Counted from the stretch's first letter, positions 25,867 to 34,713 are shown. The stretch is 64,000 nucleotides of DNA from Brachybacterium saurashtrense (GCF_003355475.1 NZ_CP031356.1:3162001-3226000), one strand, 5' to 3'. Notes: generated by a model not told the origin, from the letters alone. A program made the numbers and translations.

Positions 25867-28014
25867 ATGACCAGCCCTTCCACCCTGCCCGCCGGCGCCT
25901 TCGACGCCGTGCTCATCGCCAACCGCGGCGAGATCGCCCTGCGGATCCTCCGCTCCGTGCACGCCGCCGGCCTCGCCGCGATCGCCGTGCACACCGACGA
26001 GGACGCCGCCTCCCCGCACGTGCGCGCCGCCGATCGCGCCGTGCGCGTGGACTCCTACCTGGACGGCGACCAGATCCTCGCCGCCGCCCGCACCACCGGC
26101 GCCGGCGCGATCCACCCCGGCTACGGGTTCCTCGCCGAGAACGCCGCCTTCGCCCGCGCCTGCGCCGCGGCCGGGATCGTGTTCGTGGGCCCGCCCGCCG
26201 CCGCGATCGAGACCATGGGCGACAAGATCGCCGCCCGCGCCGCCGTCACCGCCCGGGACGTGCCCGTGGTGCCCGGCCTCGCCGAGCCCGGCCTGGACGA
26301 TGCCGCGCTGTGCGCCGCGGCCGCGGAGATCGGCTTCCCGCTGCTGGTCAAGCCCGCCGCCGGCGGCGGCGGCAAGGGCATGCACGCGGTGGCCGACGCC
26401 GCCGCGCTGCCCGCCGCGCTCGCCGCCGCGCGCCGCGAGGCCGCCGGCGCCTTCGGCGACGACACCCTGTTCCTGGAACGCCTGATCACCGCGCCGCGGC
26501 ACATCGAGGTGCAGATCCTCGCCGACGCCCACGGCCACGTGATCCACCTGGGGGAGAGGGAGTGCTCCCTGCAGCGCCGCCACCAGAAGGTGATCGAGGA
26601 GGCGCCCAGCCCCTCCCTCACCCCCGCGCAGCGCGAACGCTTCGGGCAGGCCGCGGTGGAGGCCGCGCGGGCGGTGGACTACGTGGGCGCCGGCACCGTG
26701 GAGTTCATCGTCGCCGGCGACGCCCCCGAGGCGCCGTTCTTCCTGGAGATGAACACCCGGCTGCAGGTGGAGCACGCCGTCACCGAGGCCGTCACCGGCA
26801 TCGACCTGGTCGCCGCGCAGCTCGCGATCGCCGCCGGGGTGTCGCTGTCCCTCACCCAGGAGGAGGTGCAGCTGCGCGGCCACGCGATCGAGGCCCGGAT
26901 CTACGCCGAGGATCCGGACGCCGGCTTCCTGCCCACCGGCGGCACGCTCCACGCCCTCGCCCTGCCCGACGCGGCCCGGGTGGACCACGCGCTCGCCGAG
27001 GGGCTCGCGGTCTCCTCCCGCTACGACCCGATGCTCGCCAAGGTGATCACCCACGCCCCCACCCGGGCGCAGGCGCTGGGCCGGCTGGACCGGGCGCTGG
27101 CGCAGACGCACCTGCTGGGCGTGGTCACCAACACCGCCTTCCTCCGAGCGCTGCTCGCTCTGCCCGAGGTGCGCGAGGGGAGGCTGGACACCGGGCTCAT
27201 CGAGCGCCGCCTCGCGGAGCTGGCCCGGCCGCCGCTGCCCGCGCACGTCCTCGCCGTCGGCGCGCTGCTGGAGCGCGAGGCGGTGACCCGTTCGCGCCCC
27301 GCCGGGCTCTGGCACGCGACCTCCGGCTGGCGCCTCGGGGCGCCGGCGCCCTACCGGGTGCGGTTCGAGGAGGCCGACGGGACCGTGCACACCATCGCCC
27401 TGGTCGACACCGCCGCCGCTGACGGCGCCGACGGCGCTGTCGCGGACGCTGCAGCGCGGGCGCGGGTCGAGAGCGGGCCGGCCGGGGCGGGGGAGGCGGC
27501 GCCCGCCGAGGAGTTCACCCTCTGCCTGCACGAGGGTGCGGTGACGATCGACGGGGTGCGCCTGCCGCTGCGGCACCACCTCAGCGAGCACACGCTCTGG
27601 GTGGGCCTGCCCGGCGAGGACCGGGAGCTGCGACGCCACCGTCCCCGCTGGGAGGCCGGCGGCGGCGCCGCGGCCCCCACCCTCGACGCCCCCATGCCCG
27701 GCACGGTCACGGCCGTGCTGGTCGCGGACGGCGACCCGGTCACGGCCGGGCAGGCGGTGCTGGTGGTGGAGGCGATGAAGATGGAGCACACCCTGCTCGC
27801 CCCCGAGCCCGGCACCGTGCGTCTGGACGTCGCCGCCGGTCAGCGCGTCGCCCGCGGGGAGGAGCTCGCCTGGGTGGAGCCCGCCGAGCCCGCCGACGGC
27901 CCCTCCGACTCCGTCGGTGCCGATGCCGCGGAGCCCGTCGGCCCGGATGCCGCGGACCCCGTCGGCCCGGCTCCCACCGACACCGGACCCGCCCCTGAGG
28001 AGGCCCGCCCATGA
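25867..28014 (+). CDS. Acyl-CoA carboxylase alpha subunit (biotin carboxylase plus biotin carrier)
   Basis: A 715-residue protein with the biotin carboxylase domain first (VLIANRGEIALRILRS, the ATP-grasp loop KPAAGGGGKGMH, HIEVQILADAHG, FFLEMNTRLQVEHAVTE). A linker/BT region and a C-terminal biotinyl domain with the biotinylated Lys in VEAMKMEHTLLAPEPG follow. About 35 residues extend past the usual end as an acidic, repetitive tail (DAAEPVGPDAADPVGP). The partner is the preceding carboxyltransferase. It overlaps the MaoC gene by four bases. Confidence 0.9.
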   Translation: MTSPSTLPAGAFDAVLIANRGEIALRILRSVHAAGLAAIAVHTDEDAASPHVRAADRAVRVDSYLDGDQILAAARTTGAGAIHPGYGFLAENAAFARACAAAGIVFVGPPAAAIETMGDKIAARAAVTARDVPVVPGLAEPGLDDAALCAAAAEIGFPLLVKPAAGGGGKGMHAVADAAALPAALAAARREAAGAFGDDTLFLERLITAPRHIEVQILADAHGHVIHLGERECSLQRRHQKVIEEAPSPSLTPAQRERFGQAAVEAARAVDYVGAGTVEFIVAGDAPEAPFFLEMNTRLQVEHAVTEAVTGIDLVAAQLAIAAGVSLSLTQEEVQLRGHAIEARIYAEDPDAGFLPTGGTLHALALPDAARVDHALAEGLAVSSRYDPMLAKVITHAPTRAQALGRLDRALAQTHLLGVVTNTAFLRALLALPEVREGRLDTGLIERRLAELARPPLPAHVLAVGALLEREAVTRSRPAGLWHATSGWRLGAPAPYRVRFEEADGTVHTIALVDTAAADGADGAVADAAARARVESGPAGAGEAAPAEEFTLCLHEGAVTIDGVRLPLRHHLSEHTLWVGLPGEDRELRRHRPRWEAGGGAAAPTLDAPMPGTVTAVLVADGDPVTAGQAVLVVEAMKMEHTLLAPEPGTVRLDVAAGQRVARGEELAWVEPAEPADGPSDSVGADAAEPVGPDAADPVGPAPTDTGPAPEEARP

Positions 28015-28547
28015 CCACCCCGCAGCCGCCCCGCGGCGAGGAGCCGGACGCTGCCGGTCCGCGCCGGATCGTCCAGCGCGGCCTGTACGCGGACGAGCTC
28101 GAGATCGGCGCGATCTACGAGCACCGCCCCGGCCGCACCCTCACTGAGGCGGACAACGTCCTGTTCACCACGATGACCATGAACCCGCAGGCCCTGCACC
28201 TGGACGCCGCCTGGGCCGAGGGCACCGAGTTCGGCCAGCGCTTGGTCAACTCGATGCTCACCCTCGCCACCGTGGTGGGCGCCTCCGTCGCCCAGCTCAC
28301 CCAGGGCACGCTGGTGGCGAACCTCGGCTTCGGGGAGATCACCTTCCCCCACCCCGTGCACCTCGGCGACACCCTCTGCTCGCAGACCGAGATCACGGGC
28401 GTGCGCCCTTCGCGCTCGCGGCCCGGCCAGGCCGTGGTCTCCCTCGTCCACACCGGCCGCAACCAGCACGGCGACGTGGTGGTGCGCGCCGAGCGCACCA
28501 CGTTGATGCACTGCACCCCGCAGACGCCCCGTCAGGAGGAGTCATGA
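28011..28547 (+). CDS. MaoC-family hydratase, candidate 3-methylglutaconyl-CoA hydratase
   Basis: A 178-residue hot-dog-fold hydratase. The signature reads GRTLTEADNVLFTTMTMNP followed by QALHLD; its Asn/Thr and His positions match the MaoC active site. The second half has VNSMLTLATVVGASVAQL and VANLGFGEITFPHPVHLGD. In the equivalent M. tuberculosis operon (accD1-accA1-fadE19-maoC-citE-bkdABC) the MaoC partner is thought to hydrate methylglutaconyl-CoA. It replaces the crotonase-type LiuC of proteobacteria. It overlaps both neighbours by four bases. Confidence 0.75.
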   Translation: MTTPQPPRGEEPDAAGPRRIVQRGLYADELEIGAIYEHRPGRTLTEADNVLFTTMTMNPQALHLDAAWAEGTEFGQRLVNSMLTLATVVGASVAQLTQGTLVANLGFGEITFPHPVHLGDTLCSQTEITGVRPSRSRPGQAVVSLVHTGRNQHGDVVVRAERTTLMHCTPQTPRQEES

Positions 28548-29413
28548 CCCCGCATCGCGTCCCGACCGACCGCGAGCCGCTGCCGCTGGGACCGGCGCTG
28601 CTGTTCTGCCCCGGTGACCGGCCCGATCGCTTCGCGAAGGCGGCCGAGCGCGCCGACGCGGTGATCCTCGACCTGGAGGACGCCGTCGCCCCGGAGCACA
28701 AGGCCGCCGCCCGCACCGCCGTCGCCGTGCACGAGCTCGACCCCGCCCGCACCGTGGTGCGCGTGAACCCGCCGGGCACCGCCGACTTCCTCGCCGACGT
28801 CGCCGCCCTCGCCCCGCGCCGCCCGCGCCGGGTGATGCTGCCCAAGGCGGGCTGCACCGCCGATGTGGACCGGCTGGTCGCGGCGCTGCCCGGGGTGCGG
28901 GTGGTGGTGCTGTGCGAGACGGCGCCCGGCGTGCTCGCCGCGCCCGCGCTCGCCGCCCATCCGGACGTGGACGCGCTGATGTGGGGCGGGGAGGACCTCG
29001 TCGCCTCGCTCGGCGGCACCTCCTCCCGCGGGGCCGACGGCGGCTACCGCGACGTGGTGCGCCACGCCCGCTCGACCGTGCTGCTGGCGGCCCGCGCCCA
29101 CGGACGCAGCGCCATCGACGCGATCCACACCGAGATCGCCGACGAGGACGGCCAGCGCGCCGAGGCGGAGGACGCCGCCGCCAGCGGCTTCACCGCCACC
29201 GCCTGCATCCACCCCGGCCAGGTGCCGGTGATCCGCGCCGCCTACGCCCCCGCCGCCGAGGACCTCTCCTGGGCGCGGGACGTGCTCGCCGCCGCGGAGG
29301 CGCACGGCGACGGGGTGTTCACCCACCGCGGCCGGATGGTCGACGGCCCGATCCTGCGGCACGCCCGCGTGCTCGTCGGCCGTGCCGAGGCCCTCGCGGC
29401 GTCCCCCGTCTAG
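28544..29413 (+). CDS. HpcH/HpaI (CitE-like) beta-hydroxyacyl-CoA lyase, candidate (R)-HMG-CoA lyase
   Basis: A 289-residue TIM-barrel lyase. Metal and CoA-thioester motifs are RPDRFAKAAERADAVILDLE (substrate Arg and metal Glu), VRVNPPGT, VVLCETAPGVLAAPALA (metal Glu) and LMWGGEDLVASLGG (metal Glu/Asp). The C-terminal SGFTATACIHPGQVPVI is typical of CitE-like proteins. There are no other citrate lyase subunits. In the matching M. tuberculosis operon the CitE homologue (Rv2498c) was reported to cleave (R)-HMG-CoA to acetyl-CoA and acetoacetate. The same role fits here because no classical HMG-CoA lyase is present. Confidence 0.78.
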   Translation: MTPHRVPTDREPLPLGPALLFCPGDRPDRFAKAAERADAVILDLEDAVAPEHKAAARTAVAVHELDPARTVVRVNPPGTADFLADVAALAPRRPRRVMLPKAGCTADVDRLVAALPGVRVVVLCETAPGVLAAPALAAHPDVDALMWGGEDLVASLGGTSSRGADGGYRDVVRHARSTVLLAARAHGRSAIDAIHTEIADEDGQRAEAEDAAASGFTATACIHPGQVPVIRAAYAPAAEDLSWARDVLAAAEAHGDGVFTHRGRMVDGPILRHARVLVGRAEALAASPV

Positions 29414-29528
29414 GGCCTCGCCCGGCCCGTCGGCCGGCCCCGTCGGCCTCCCCTTCGCGCCCCCGCCCCTCGTCACCCACCACCCGTCCCCCCTGCACCC
29501 CGGGCGCACCGCCCCGAAGGAGCCCACC

Positions 29529-30740
29529 ATGACCAGCACCGCCACCCGCACACCGCCGCCCGGCACCGAGCTGCTCCGCGAGGAGCACCAGCGCCTGGCC
29601 GCACAGGTGCGCGACTTCGCCGACGAGGTCGTGGCCCCCGCCAGCTACACCTACGACACCGAGCGGCGCCTGCCGATGGAGATCATCGCGCAGATGGGGG
29701 AGATGGGCCTGTTCGGCCTGCCGATCCCGCGCGAGTACGACGGCCAGGGTCGCGACTACCTCTCCCTCTGCGTGGCGGTGGAGCAGCTGGCCCGCGTGGA
29801 CCAGTCCATCGCCGTCACCCTCGAGGCCGGCCTGGGCCTGGGCGCGATGCCGATCCTCACCTTCGGCACCGAGGAGCAGAAGCGCCGCCACCTGCCGGCC
29901 CTGGCCCGCGGCGAGGAGCTCGCCGGGTTCGGACTCACCGAGGCCGACGCCGGCTCCGACGCCGGCGGCACCCGCACCACCGCCCGCCTCGAGGACGGGC
30001 AGTGGGTGATCGACGGGACCAAGCAGTTCATCACCAACTCCGGCACCCCCATCACCTCCCTGGTCACCGTCACCGCCGTGACCGGGCAGAAGCAGCGCCG
30101 CGACGGCAGTACCACCCCGGAGCTCACCAGCATCATCGTCCCCACCGACACCCCCGGCTTCACCGCCCTGCCCGGCTACGACAAGGTGGGCTGGCACACC
30201 TCGGACACCCACCCGCTGCTGCTCGAGGACGTGCGCGTGCCCGAGGAGAACCTGCTGGGGGAGCGGGGCACGGGCTTCTCCAACTTCCTCACCATCCTCG
30301 ACCAGGGCCGGGTGGCCTTCGCGGCGCTCGGAGTCGGCGCCGCCCAGGGCTGCCTCGAACAGGCCGTCGAGTACGCCAGGACCCGCGTCGTGTTCGGCCG
30401 GCCGCTCGGGGAGAACCAGCACATCGCCTTCACCATCGCCCGCATGGAGGCCCGCGTCGCCGCCGCCCGCGCCCTCATGCACGAGGCCGCCCGACGCCTC
30501 GACGCCGGCATGGACTTCAGCAAGGAGGCCTCGCTGGCGAAGCTGGTGTGCAGCGAGGCCGCGAGCGCCAACGCCCGCGACGCCTGCCAGATCTGGGGCG
30601 GCAACGGCTTCCTCAACGAGAACGTCGTGGCGCGCCACTACCGCGACTCCCGCGTGCTGGAGGTGGGGGAGGGCTCCACCGAGGTGCAGCTGGCGATCAT
30701 CGCCAAGCACCTCGGCTTCCCGGACGCGCTGACCCGGTGA
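29529..30740 (+). CDS. Acyl-CoA dehydrogenase, candidate isovaleryl-CoA dehydrogenase
   Basis: A 403-residue flavoenzyme. FAD and substrate motifs in order are GLTEADAGSDAGGTRTTA, WVIDGTKQFITNSG, the helix LDQGRVAFAALGVGAAQGCL and the C-terminal QIWGGNGFLNENVVARHYRD followed by VGEGSTEVQ, which carries the predicted catalytic Glu. Human isovaleryl-CoA dehydrogenase has its catalytic Glu elsewhere (helix G), so specificity rests on context. GAAGGAG precedes the ATG at 29529. It is separated from citE by 115 bases but belongs to the same leucine-degradation set, like fadE19 in M. tuberculosis. Confidence 0.82.
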   Translation: MTSTATRTPPPGTELLREEHQRLAAQVRDFADEVVAPASYTYDTERRLPMEIIAQMGEMGLFGLPIPREYDGQGRDYLSLCVAVEQLARVDQSIAVTLEAGLGLGAMPILTFGTEEQKRRHLPALARGEELAGFGLTEADAGSDAGGTRTTARLEDGQWVIDGTKQFITNSGTPITSLVTVTAVTGQKQRRDGSTTPELTSIIVPTDTPGFTALPGYDKVGWHTSDTHPLLLEDVRVPEENLLGERGTGFSNFLTILDQGRVAFAALGVGAAQGCLEQAVEYARTRVVFGRPLGENQHIAFTIARMEARVAAARALMHEAARRLDAGMDFSKEASLAKLVCSEAASANARDACQIWGGNGFLNENVVARHYRDSRVLEVGEGSTEVQLAIIAKHLGFPDALTR

Positions 30741-30805
30741 GGGGGCGGGCCCGTCGGGCGGATCCGGCATGCCGCCTGCGGATTCACCGACGGGGGAGCG
30801 GCAAC

Positions 30806-30816
30806 TTCCTATAGGG
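30806..30816. promoter_or_regulatory. TTCCTATAGGG operator-like palindrome
   Basis: CCTATAGG is a perfect 8-bp palindrome upstream of the GntR gene at 30890. It resembles the TCCTATAGGA sites at 37897, 42276 and 44160, although the outermost pair is lost (T...G). It may be a weak member of that set or an independent autoregulatory site. Confidence 0.4.
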
Positions 30817-30889
30817 TGAGGCGGTCATCGTCGAAGTGCGGAGAGGGGCGCGCAGCCGCCCCGGCCGCGACGCGGAGGGGAGGGCCGTC

Positions 30890-31603
30890 ATGGCCGTGCG
30901 ACGTCAGGTGCTGCGCGCCGAGGTGGAGGAGCTGATCCTCCAGCGACTGCTCGAGGCCCGCTGGCCCCCCGGAGCCCGCCTCAGCATCGACGGCATGGCC
31001 CGTGACCTCGAGGTCTCTCCCACCCCGGTGCGCGAGGCGATGGTCTCCCTGGAGCGCTCCGGGCTGGTGGAGTACGTGGCCCTGCGCGGCTACGTGGTCG
31101 CCCCGATGCTCGACCCCGCGCAGATGACCGAGCTGCTGGACGCCCGTCGGGTGGTGGAGGCCGCGGCGCTGGGCCGTGCCTTCGAGGACGTCGACGCGCT
31201 GCTGGTGGACCTCGAGCGCGCGCACGCCGCGCACGGCGACGTGATCGACCGGATCACCGCGGCCGGCGAGGTCACTTACGAGCTGATCCAGGAGCACTTC
31301 CACGCCGACTGGTCCTTCCACCAGACCCTCTTCGACCACGCCGGCAACCGGTACCTCTCCACGATGGTGGAGACCGTGCGCGCCCACACCCACCGCATGC
31401 GTCAGACCTGGGTGGGCGGGCCGCCGGCTCTCGACGTGGACGAGGCCTATGCCGAGCACGGGAAGATCCTCGAGAAGGTGCGCCGCCACCACCACGACGG
31501 GGCGCTGCAGGCCCTTGAGGAGCATCTCAGCGCCGTGCTGGAGCGCTCCCACGCCGTCGCGGCCGAGGAGGCGGCGAGGGGCGCGGAGGCGACCGGCGTC
31601 TGA
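30890..31603 (+). CDS. GntR-family regulator with FCD domain
   Basis: A 237-residue regulator with winged helix near residues 20-65 (GARLSIDGMARDLEVSPTPV, then REAMVSLERSGLVEYVALRGY). The FCD domain has EHFHADWSFHQTLFDHAGNRY and its metal-binding histidines. GGAGGGGAGGG upstream favours the ATG at 30890 over an in-frame start at 30836. It ends the leucine region and may regulate the acyl-CoA dehydrogenase or the whole operon; its ligand is unknown. Its TGA stop abuts the stop of the convergent gene within a shared TGATCA. Confidence 0.8.
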   Translation: MAVRRQVLRAEVEELILQRLLEARWPPGARLSIDGMARDLEVSPTPVREAMVSLERSGLVEYVALRGYVVAPMLDPAQMTELLDARRVVEAAALGRAFEDVDALLVDLERAHAAHGDVIDRITAAGEVTYELIQEHFHADWSFHQTLFDHAGNRYLSTMVETVRAHTHRMRQTWVGGPPALDVDEAYAEHGKILEKVRRHHHDGALQALEEHLSAVLERSHAVAAEEAARGAEATGV

Positions 31604-32506
31604 TCAGCTCTCCAGCAGCGGATCCGCGGAGTCCTCGGAGAAGCGGGCCCGCAGGAACTCAGAGTGCACGTCCAGAGAGCGGGTGACCCCGGAGACCACG
31701 TCGTCCTCGAGCCGGTCGAGGCGACCGCCCAGCACCGCCAGCTGCTGGTCGATGCTGTGCAGGTTCGCCAGCGCCTGCTCCCGCGCGGACTCGGTGGTGG
31801 TGGGGGTGAGGAAGCCGGCGGTGTCCTCCAGGGCGTCCACCAGCTCGGGGAGATAGCGCTCCGCCATCCCCTCGAGCATCATCACGTCGGCGTCCGAGGC
31901 GCGGCGGGACTGCAGCGCCGCCGAGCCCATCAGCGCCTCCACCCGCAGCAGCAGCGTCTCCGCGCGGCGGAGGATCGGCGTCACCGCGCCGCCACGGGCG
32001 CGCCGCTCCAGGTGCTGGACGCGTCGCTGCTGCCGCCGGGAATCCTTCACCACCTTCTCCACCAGCACCCGGGTGCCGGCGGGCATCTCCGCCGGGGCGC
32101 CCCGGGGCGGCGCCACCGGCGAGGGCCGACGATTGCGCAGCAGGAACGCGGAGCCGCCGCCGGTCACCGCGGCGACGCCCAGCCCCGCCAGGAACGGGGT
32201 GAGCAGTCCCGCCCCGCCCACCAGACTGCTCACGCCCAGCACCAGGAAGCTGCTGATCCCCAGCATCCCGGCGAGCACCACGGGGACCCCCACGGTGAGC
32301 CAGCGGCCCCGCCGCCGCGGCACCCGCAGGGCCTTCGAGCGCGGGGCGTGGATCGTGCCCTCCAGCGGGCTGCGGGGCGGCGGAGACGGCGGAGGCAGCC
32401 GTGACCAGGGCTCCTGTGCGGTGCGGGGGGAGGTCGCGCCGTGACGCATCGACGCGGCGCCGCGGCGGAGCGGCTGCTGCCCCGACGGGCCGTTCTGCGC
32501 ATTCAT
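31604..32506 (-). CDS. XpaC-like membrane protein, orphan paralogue of the gene at 61909
   Basis: A 300-residue protein with a Pro/Arg-rich cytoplasmic N-terminus (about 75 residues) and two adjacent membrane helices (about 76-95 and 105-128, GRWLTVGVPVVLAGMLGISS...). A charged, mainly helical C-terminal domain follows, with RYLPELVDALEDTAGFLTP and a C-terminus reading SGVTRSLDVHSEFLRARF. The last 100 residues closely match the protein at 61909-62940, which sits beside telA. By family it belongs with XpaC/toxic-anion-resistance partners, but this copy has no telA neighbour. Function is unknown; a cell-envelope stress role is inferred only from the family. Confidence 0.65.
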   Translation of the reverse strand: MNAQNGPSGQQPLRRGAASMRHGATSPRTAQEPWSRLPPPSPPPRSPLEGTIHAPRSKALRVPRRRGRWLTVGVPVVLAGMLGISSFLVLGVSSLVGGAGLLTPFLAGLGVAAVTGGGSAFLLRNRRPSPVAPPRGAPAEMPAGTRVLVEKVVKDSRRQQRRVQHLERRARGGAVTPILRRAETLLLRVEALMGSAALQSRRASDADVMMLEGMAERYLPELVDALEDTAGFLTPTTTESAREQALANLHSIDQQLAVLGGRLDRLEDDVVSGVTRSLDVHSEFLRARFSEDSADPLLES

Positions 32507-32671
32507 GGGACCGTGCACCTCTCGCTGGACGGGGACGTCCAGGCTATCGCTCCCCTCTGCGCGGCGGCTGGGGGATAGCCCCCGAGGTGGGCGCGCGGAG
32601 GCGTGCAGGAGAGGGTGCGGGGGCGGGCCCATAGGCGACGCGAGCCCACTCTGCAACGTTCCAGAGGACCC

Positions 32672-32701
32672 TTGACGGGAATAGTGAACCCTCCCTAATC
32701 T
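32672..32701 (+). promoter_or_regulatory. Promoter of the secreted esterase gene
   Basis: TTGACG (-35, 32672-32677) and TAATCT (-10, 32696-32701) are separated by 18 bases and point to the gene at 32765. The predicted transcript has a leader of roughly 57 bases containing GAAGGAG. Surrounding bases are AT-richer than the window average. Confidence 0.65.
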
Positions 32702-32764
32702 GCGCTCACCGACGTGCAGTCCACGAAGCGTCGGCCCCGAATGCCAGTGAACGAAGGAGTTCTC

Positions 32765-34027
32765 ATGCGCACCACCCTGCCTCGCCGTTCCCTCCTCACC
32801 TCGGGAGCGGTCGGTGCCGCCCTCGGCGCCACCGCGCTCCTGCCCGCCGCCGCCCACGCCGCCCCCGCCGACAGGAGCGGGCGCCGCCAGGCCCGCTTCG
32901 ACCTCGACGCCGAGGTGCTCGACGGCGGCGAGCAGGTCGTCTCCCTCACCGTGCGCAGCAGCGCGCTGGCCTCCGTGGCGCCGGAGTCCCTCACCGCCGG
33001 CACCTTCGCGGTGCACGTCCGCGCCACCAGCCCCCTGGACGGCGGTCTCGCCTACGAGCAGGATCGCGTCGTCACCGGCGTGCACTGGTCGGGCTCCGAC
33101 GCGGTGCTCGAGCTCGAGCACGGCGAGGGCGTCGCCGGCGGCGGCACGCTGCTGTACACCTCCGGGCGCAACGTGCAGTTGGACCTCGAGTACACCCTTA
33201 CCCAGCTCCAGCCCCTCAGCCATCGCGGCAACGGTGCGGCGGTCGAGTTCGAGACCTTCACGCAGGGTGATCTCGTCTCCCCCGAGGTGGACGCCTTCTC
33301 GTACCACCAGGTCGAGGACGGGCTGAAGTACCGCCTGTTCAGCCCCTCGGCGCGACGCGGCACGGGACGCGACAAGGCGCTGGTCGTGTGGCTGCACGGA
33401 GGTGGCGAAGGAGGCCTGCTCACCGGCGGGAACGACTATTACGACAACGAGACCACGCTGCGGGCCAACCGCGGGGCCCTCGGCTTCGCGACCGCGGAGG
33501 CGCAGGAGATCTTCGGCGGCGCCTACGTGCTCGCACCGCAGTCCACCTCGGCCTGGATGCAGGACGGGGACGGCTTCGCGCCACAGATCCAGGCCGTCAT
33601 CGACGAGGTGGTCGCACGGGAGCGGATCGACCCCGATCGCATCCATGTCACCGGCTGCTCGAACGGCGGGTACATGACGTTGAAGATGGTGGCCGAGCAG
33701 CCGGAGCAGTTCACCTCGCAGGTCCCGATCTGTGGCGCCGTCAGCGGCCCCGGCGGCACGTTCCACCTCAGCGACGAGACGCTGAGCTCGCTCGCCTCGA
33801 CGCCCACCTGGCTGGTCGCCGCCGCGAACGACACCACGATCGATGCGCAGCAGCACACCGTGCGGTTCCACGAGCTGATCGACGGGTCGATCCTCAGCCT
33901 GTACCCGACCGTCGAATGGGACGGGTACGAGTTCCCGGGCCACTGGTCGTGGATCTACGTGGCGCGCAACGACCCGCAGGAGCAGGGCGTGCACCTGTGG
34001 GAGTGGATGGCCGCGCAGGAGCGCTGA
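32765..34027 (+). CDS. Tat-exported alpha/beta-hydrolase esterase (depolymerase-like)
   Basis: A 420-residue secreted enzyme. The N-terminus MRTTLPRRSLLTSG carries a twin-arginine signal with predicted cleavage after AHA near residue 34. An N-terminal beta domain (about 40-180) precedes the catalytic alpha/beta-hydrolase domain. That domain has the oxyanion region VVWLHGGGEGG, the nucleophile elbow VTGCSNGGYM (Ser299) and a C-terminal GHWSWIYV His. The layout resembles feruloyl/acetylxylan esterases or polyhydroxybutyrate depolymerases, also annotated as prolyl-oligopeptidase-family hydrolases. It is monocistronic with its own promoter, and its codon use is slightly less GC-biased than the neighbours. 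A role in side-chain removal from plant polysaccharide is possible but not shown. Confidence 0.75.
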   Translation: MRTTLPRRSLLTSGAVGAALGATALLPAAAHAAPADRSGRRQARFDLDAEVLDGGEQVVSLTVRSSALASVAPESLTAGTFAVHVRATSPLDGGLAYEQDRVVTGVHWSGSDAVLELEHGEGVAGGGTLLYTSGRNVQLDLEYTLTQLQPLSHRGNGAAVEFETFTQGDLVSPEVDAFSYHQVEDGLKYRLFSPSARRGTGRDKALVVWLHGGGEGGLLTGGNDYYDNETTLRANRGALGFATAEAQEIFGGAYVLAPQSTSAWMQDGDGFAPQIQAVIDEVVARERIDPDRIHVTGCSNGGYMTLKMVAEQPEQFTSQVPICGAVSGPGGTFHLSDETLSSLASTPTWLVAAANDTTIDAQQHTVRFHELIDGSILSLYPTVEWDGYEFPGHWSWIYVARNDPQEQGVHLWEWMAAQER

Positions 34028-34108
34028 GGACGGCGGGTCCCGTGTGGTGCTCGCCGCCCGGCGTCGCGTCAACGCCCGAGGTGCCCTGAGCGGGTCGGAG
34101 CAGCAGGC

Positions 34109-34600
34109 TCAGCGCTGGGCGGCGCGCACGTGCAGGGCCCGGATCTCGCGCGCGAGGTCCGGGTCCGGCCCGGCCACCTCCACCCCCGGCGCGACCTGCG
34201 GGATCGGCAGCGGTGCGACCGGCCCGGGGGCGAGGCCCAGGTCAGCGTGCCAGGTCCCCAGCTGGACGGTGCTGGAGGCGTAGACGATCCGGCCCAGCCC
34301 CACCCAGGCATGCGCGGCGGCGCACATCGGGCAGTGCTCGCCCGAGGTGTACACGGTCGCGGCGGCTCGCTCCTCCGGCGTGAGGTGGGCGGCGGCCCAG
34401 CGCGCGATCTCGAACTCGGGATGGCGCGTGTTGTCGCCGTCCTTCACCCGGTTGCGGTCGGCGAAGCGCTCAGCGCCGTGTGCGTCCACGAGCACCGAGC
34501 CGAAGGGCTCATCGCCCGCCTCGACCGCCTCGGCGGCGAGATCCACGCAACGGCGCAGATGACGGCGGTCGACGTCGGTGAGGACAGTGCTGGTCTTCAT
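34109..34600 (-). CDS. Nucleoside/guanine deaminase-like zinc enzyme
   Basis: A 163-residue cytidine-deaminase-fold protein. The zinc site is intact: His60-Pro-Glu62 (NTRHPEFEI) and Cys90/Cys93 (GEHCPMCAAAHAWVG). The C-terminal part (GRIVYASSTVQLGTWHADLG) is as in guanine deaminases or tRNA-adenosine-deaminase relatives. It hydrolytically deaminates a purine or pyrimidine base, nucleoside or similar amine. ATG 34600 gives the usual length; an upstream ATG at 34621 is possible. It converges on the esterase gene and has no obvious link to the sugar genes. Confidence 0.8.
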   Translation of the reverse strand: MKTSTVLTDVDRRHLRRCVDLAAEAVEAGDEPFGSVLVDAHGAERFADRNRVKDGDNTRHPEFEIARWAAAHLTPEERAAATVYTSGEHCPMCAAAHAWVGLGRIVYASSTVQLGTWHADLGLAPGPVAPLPIPQVAPGVEVAGPDPDLAREIRALHVRAAQR

Positions 34601-34713
34601 GCCCCCACCACAGCACATCCGCGCGCTCCCCGCAGGCAGTGGCGCGGCCGACGGGCGGGAAGCACCACCGGCGACCCGCGCGCCTGCCGGCCCAGGCCGC
34701 GTCGTCCGCGTGC

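Noticed and set aside
28544-29413. Citrate lyase beta subunit
   Set aside because: No citrate lyase alpha or gamma subunits or ligase genes nearby; the leucine operon context fits a stand-alone beta-hydroxyacyl-CoA lyase.
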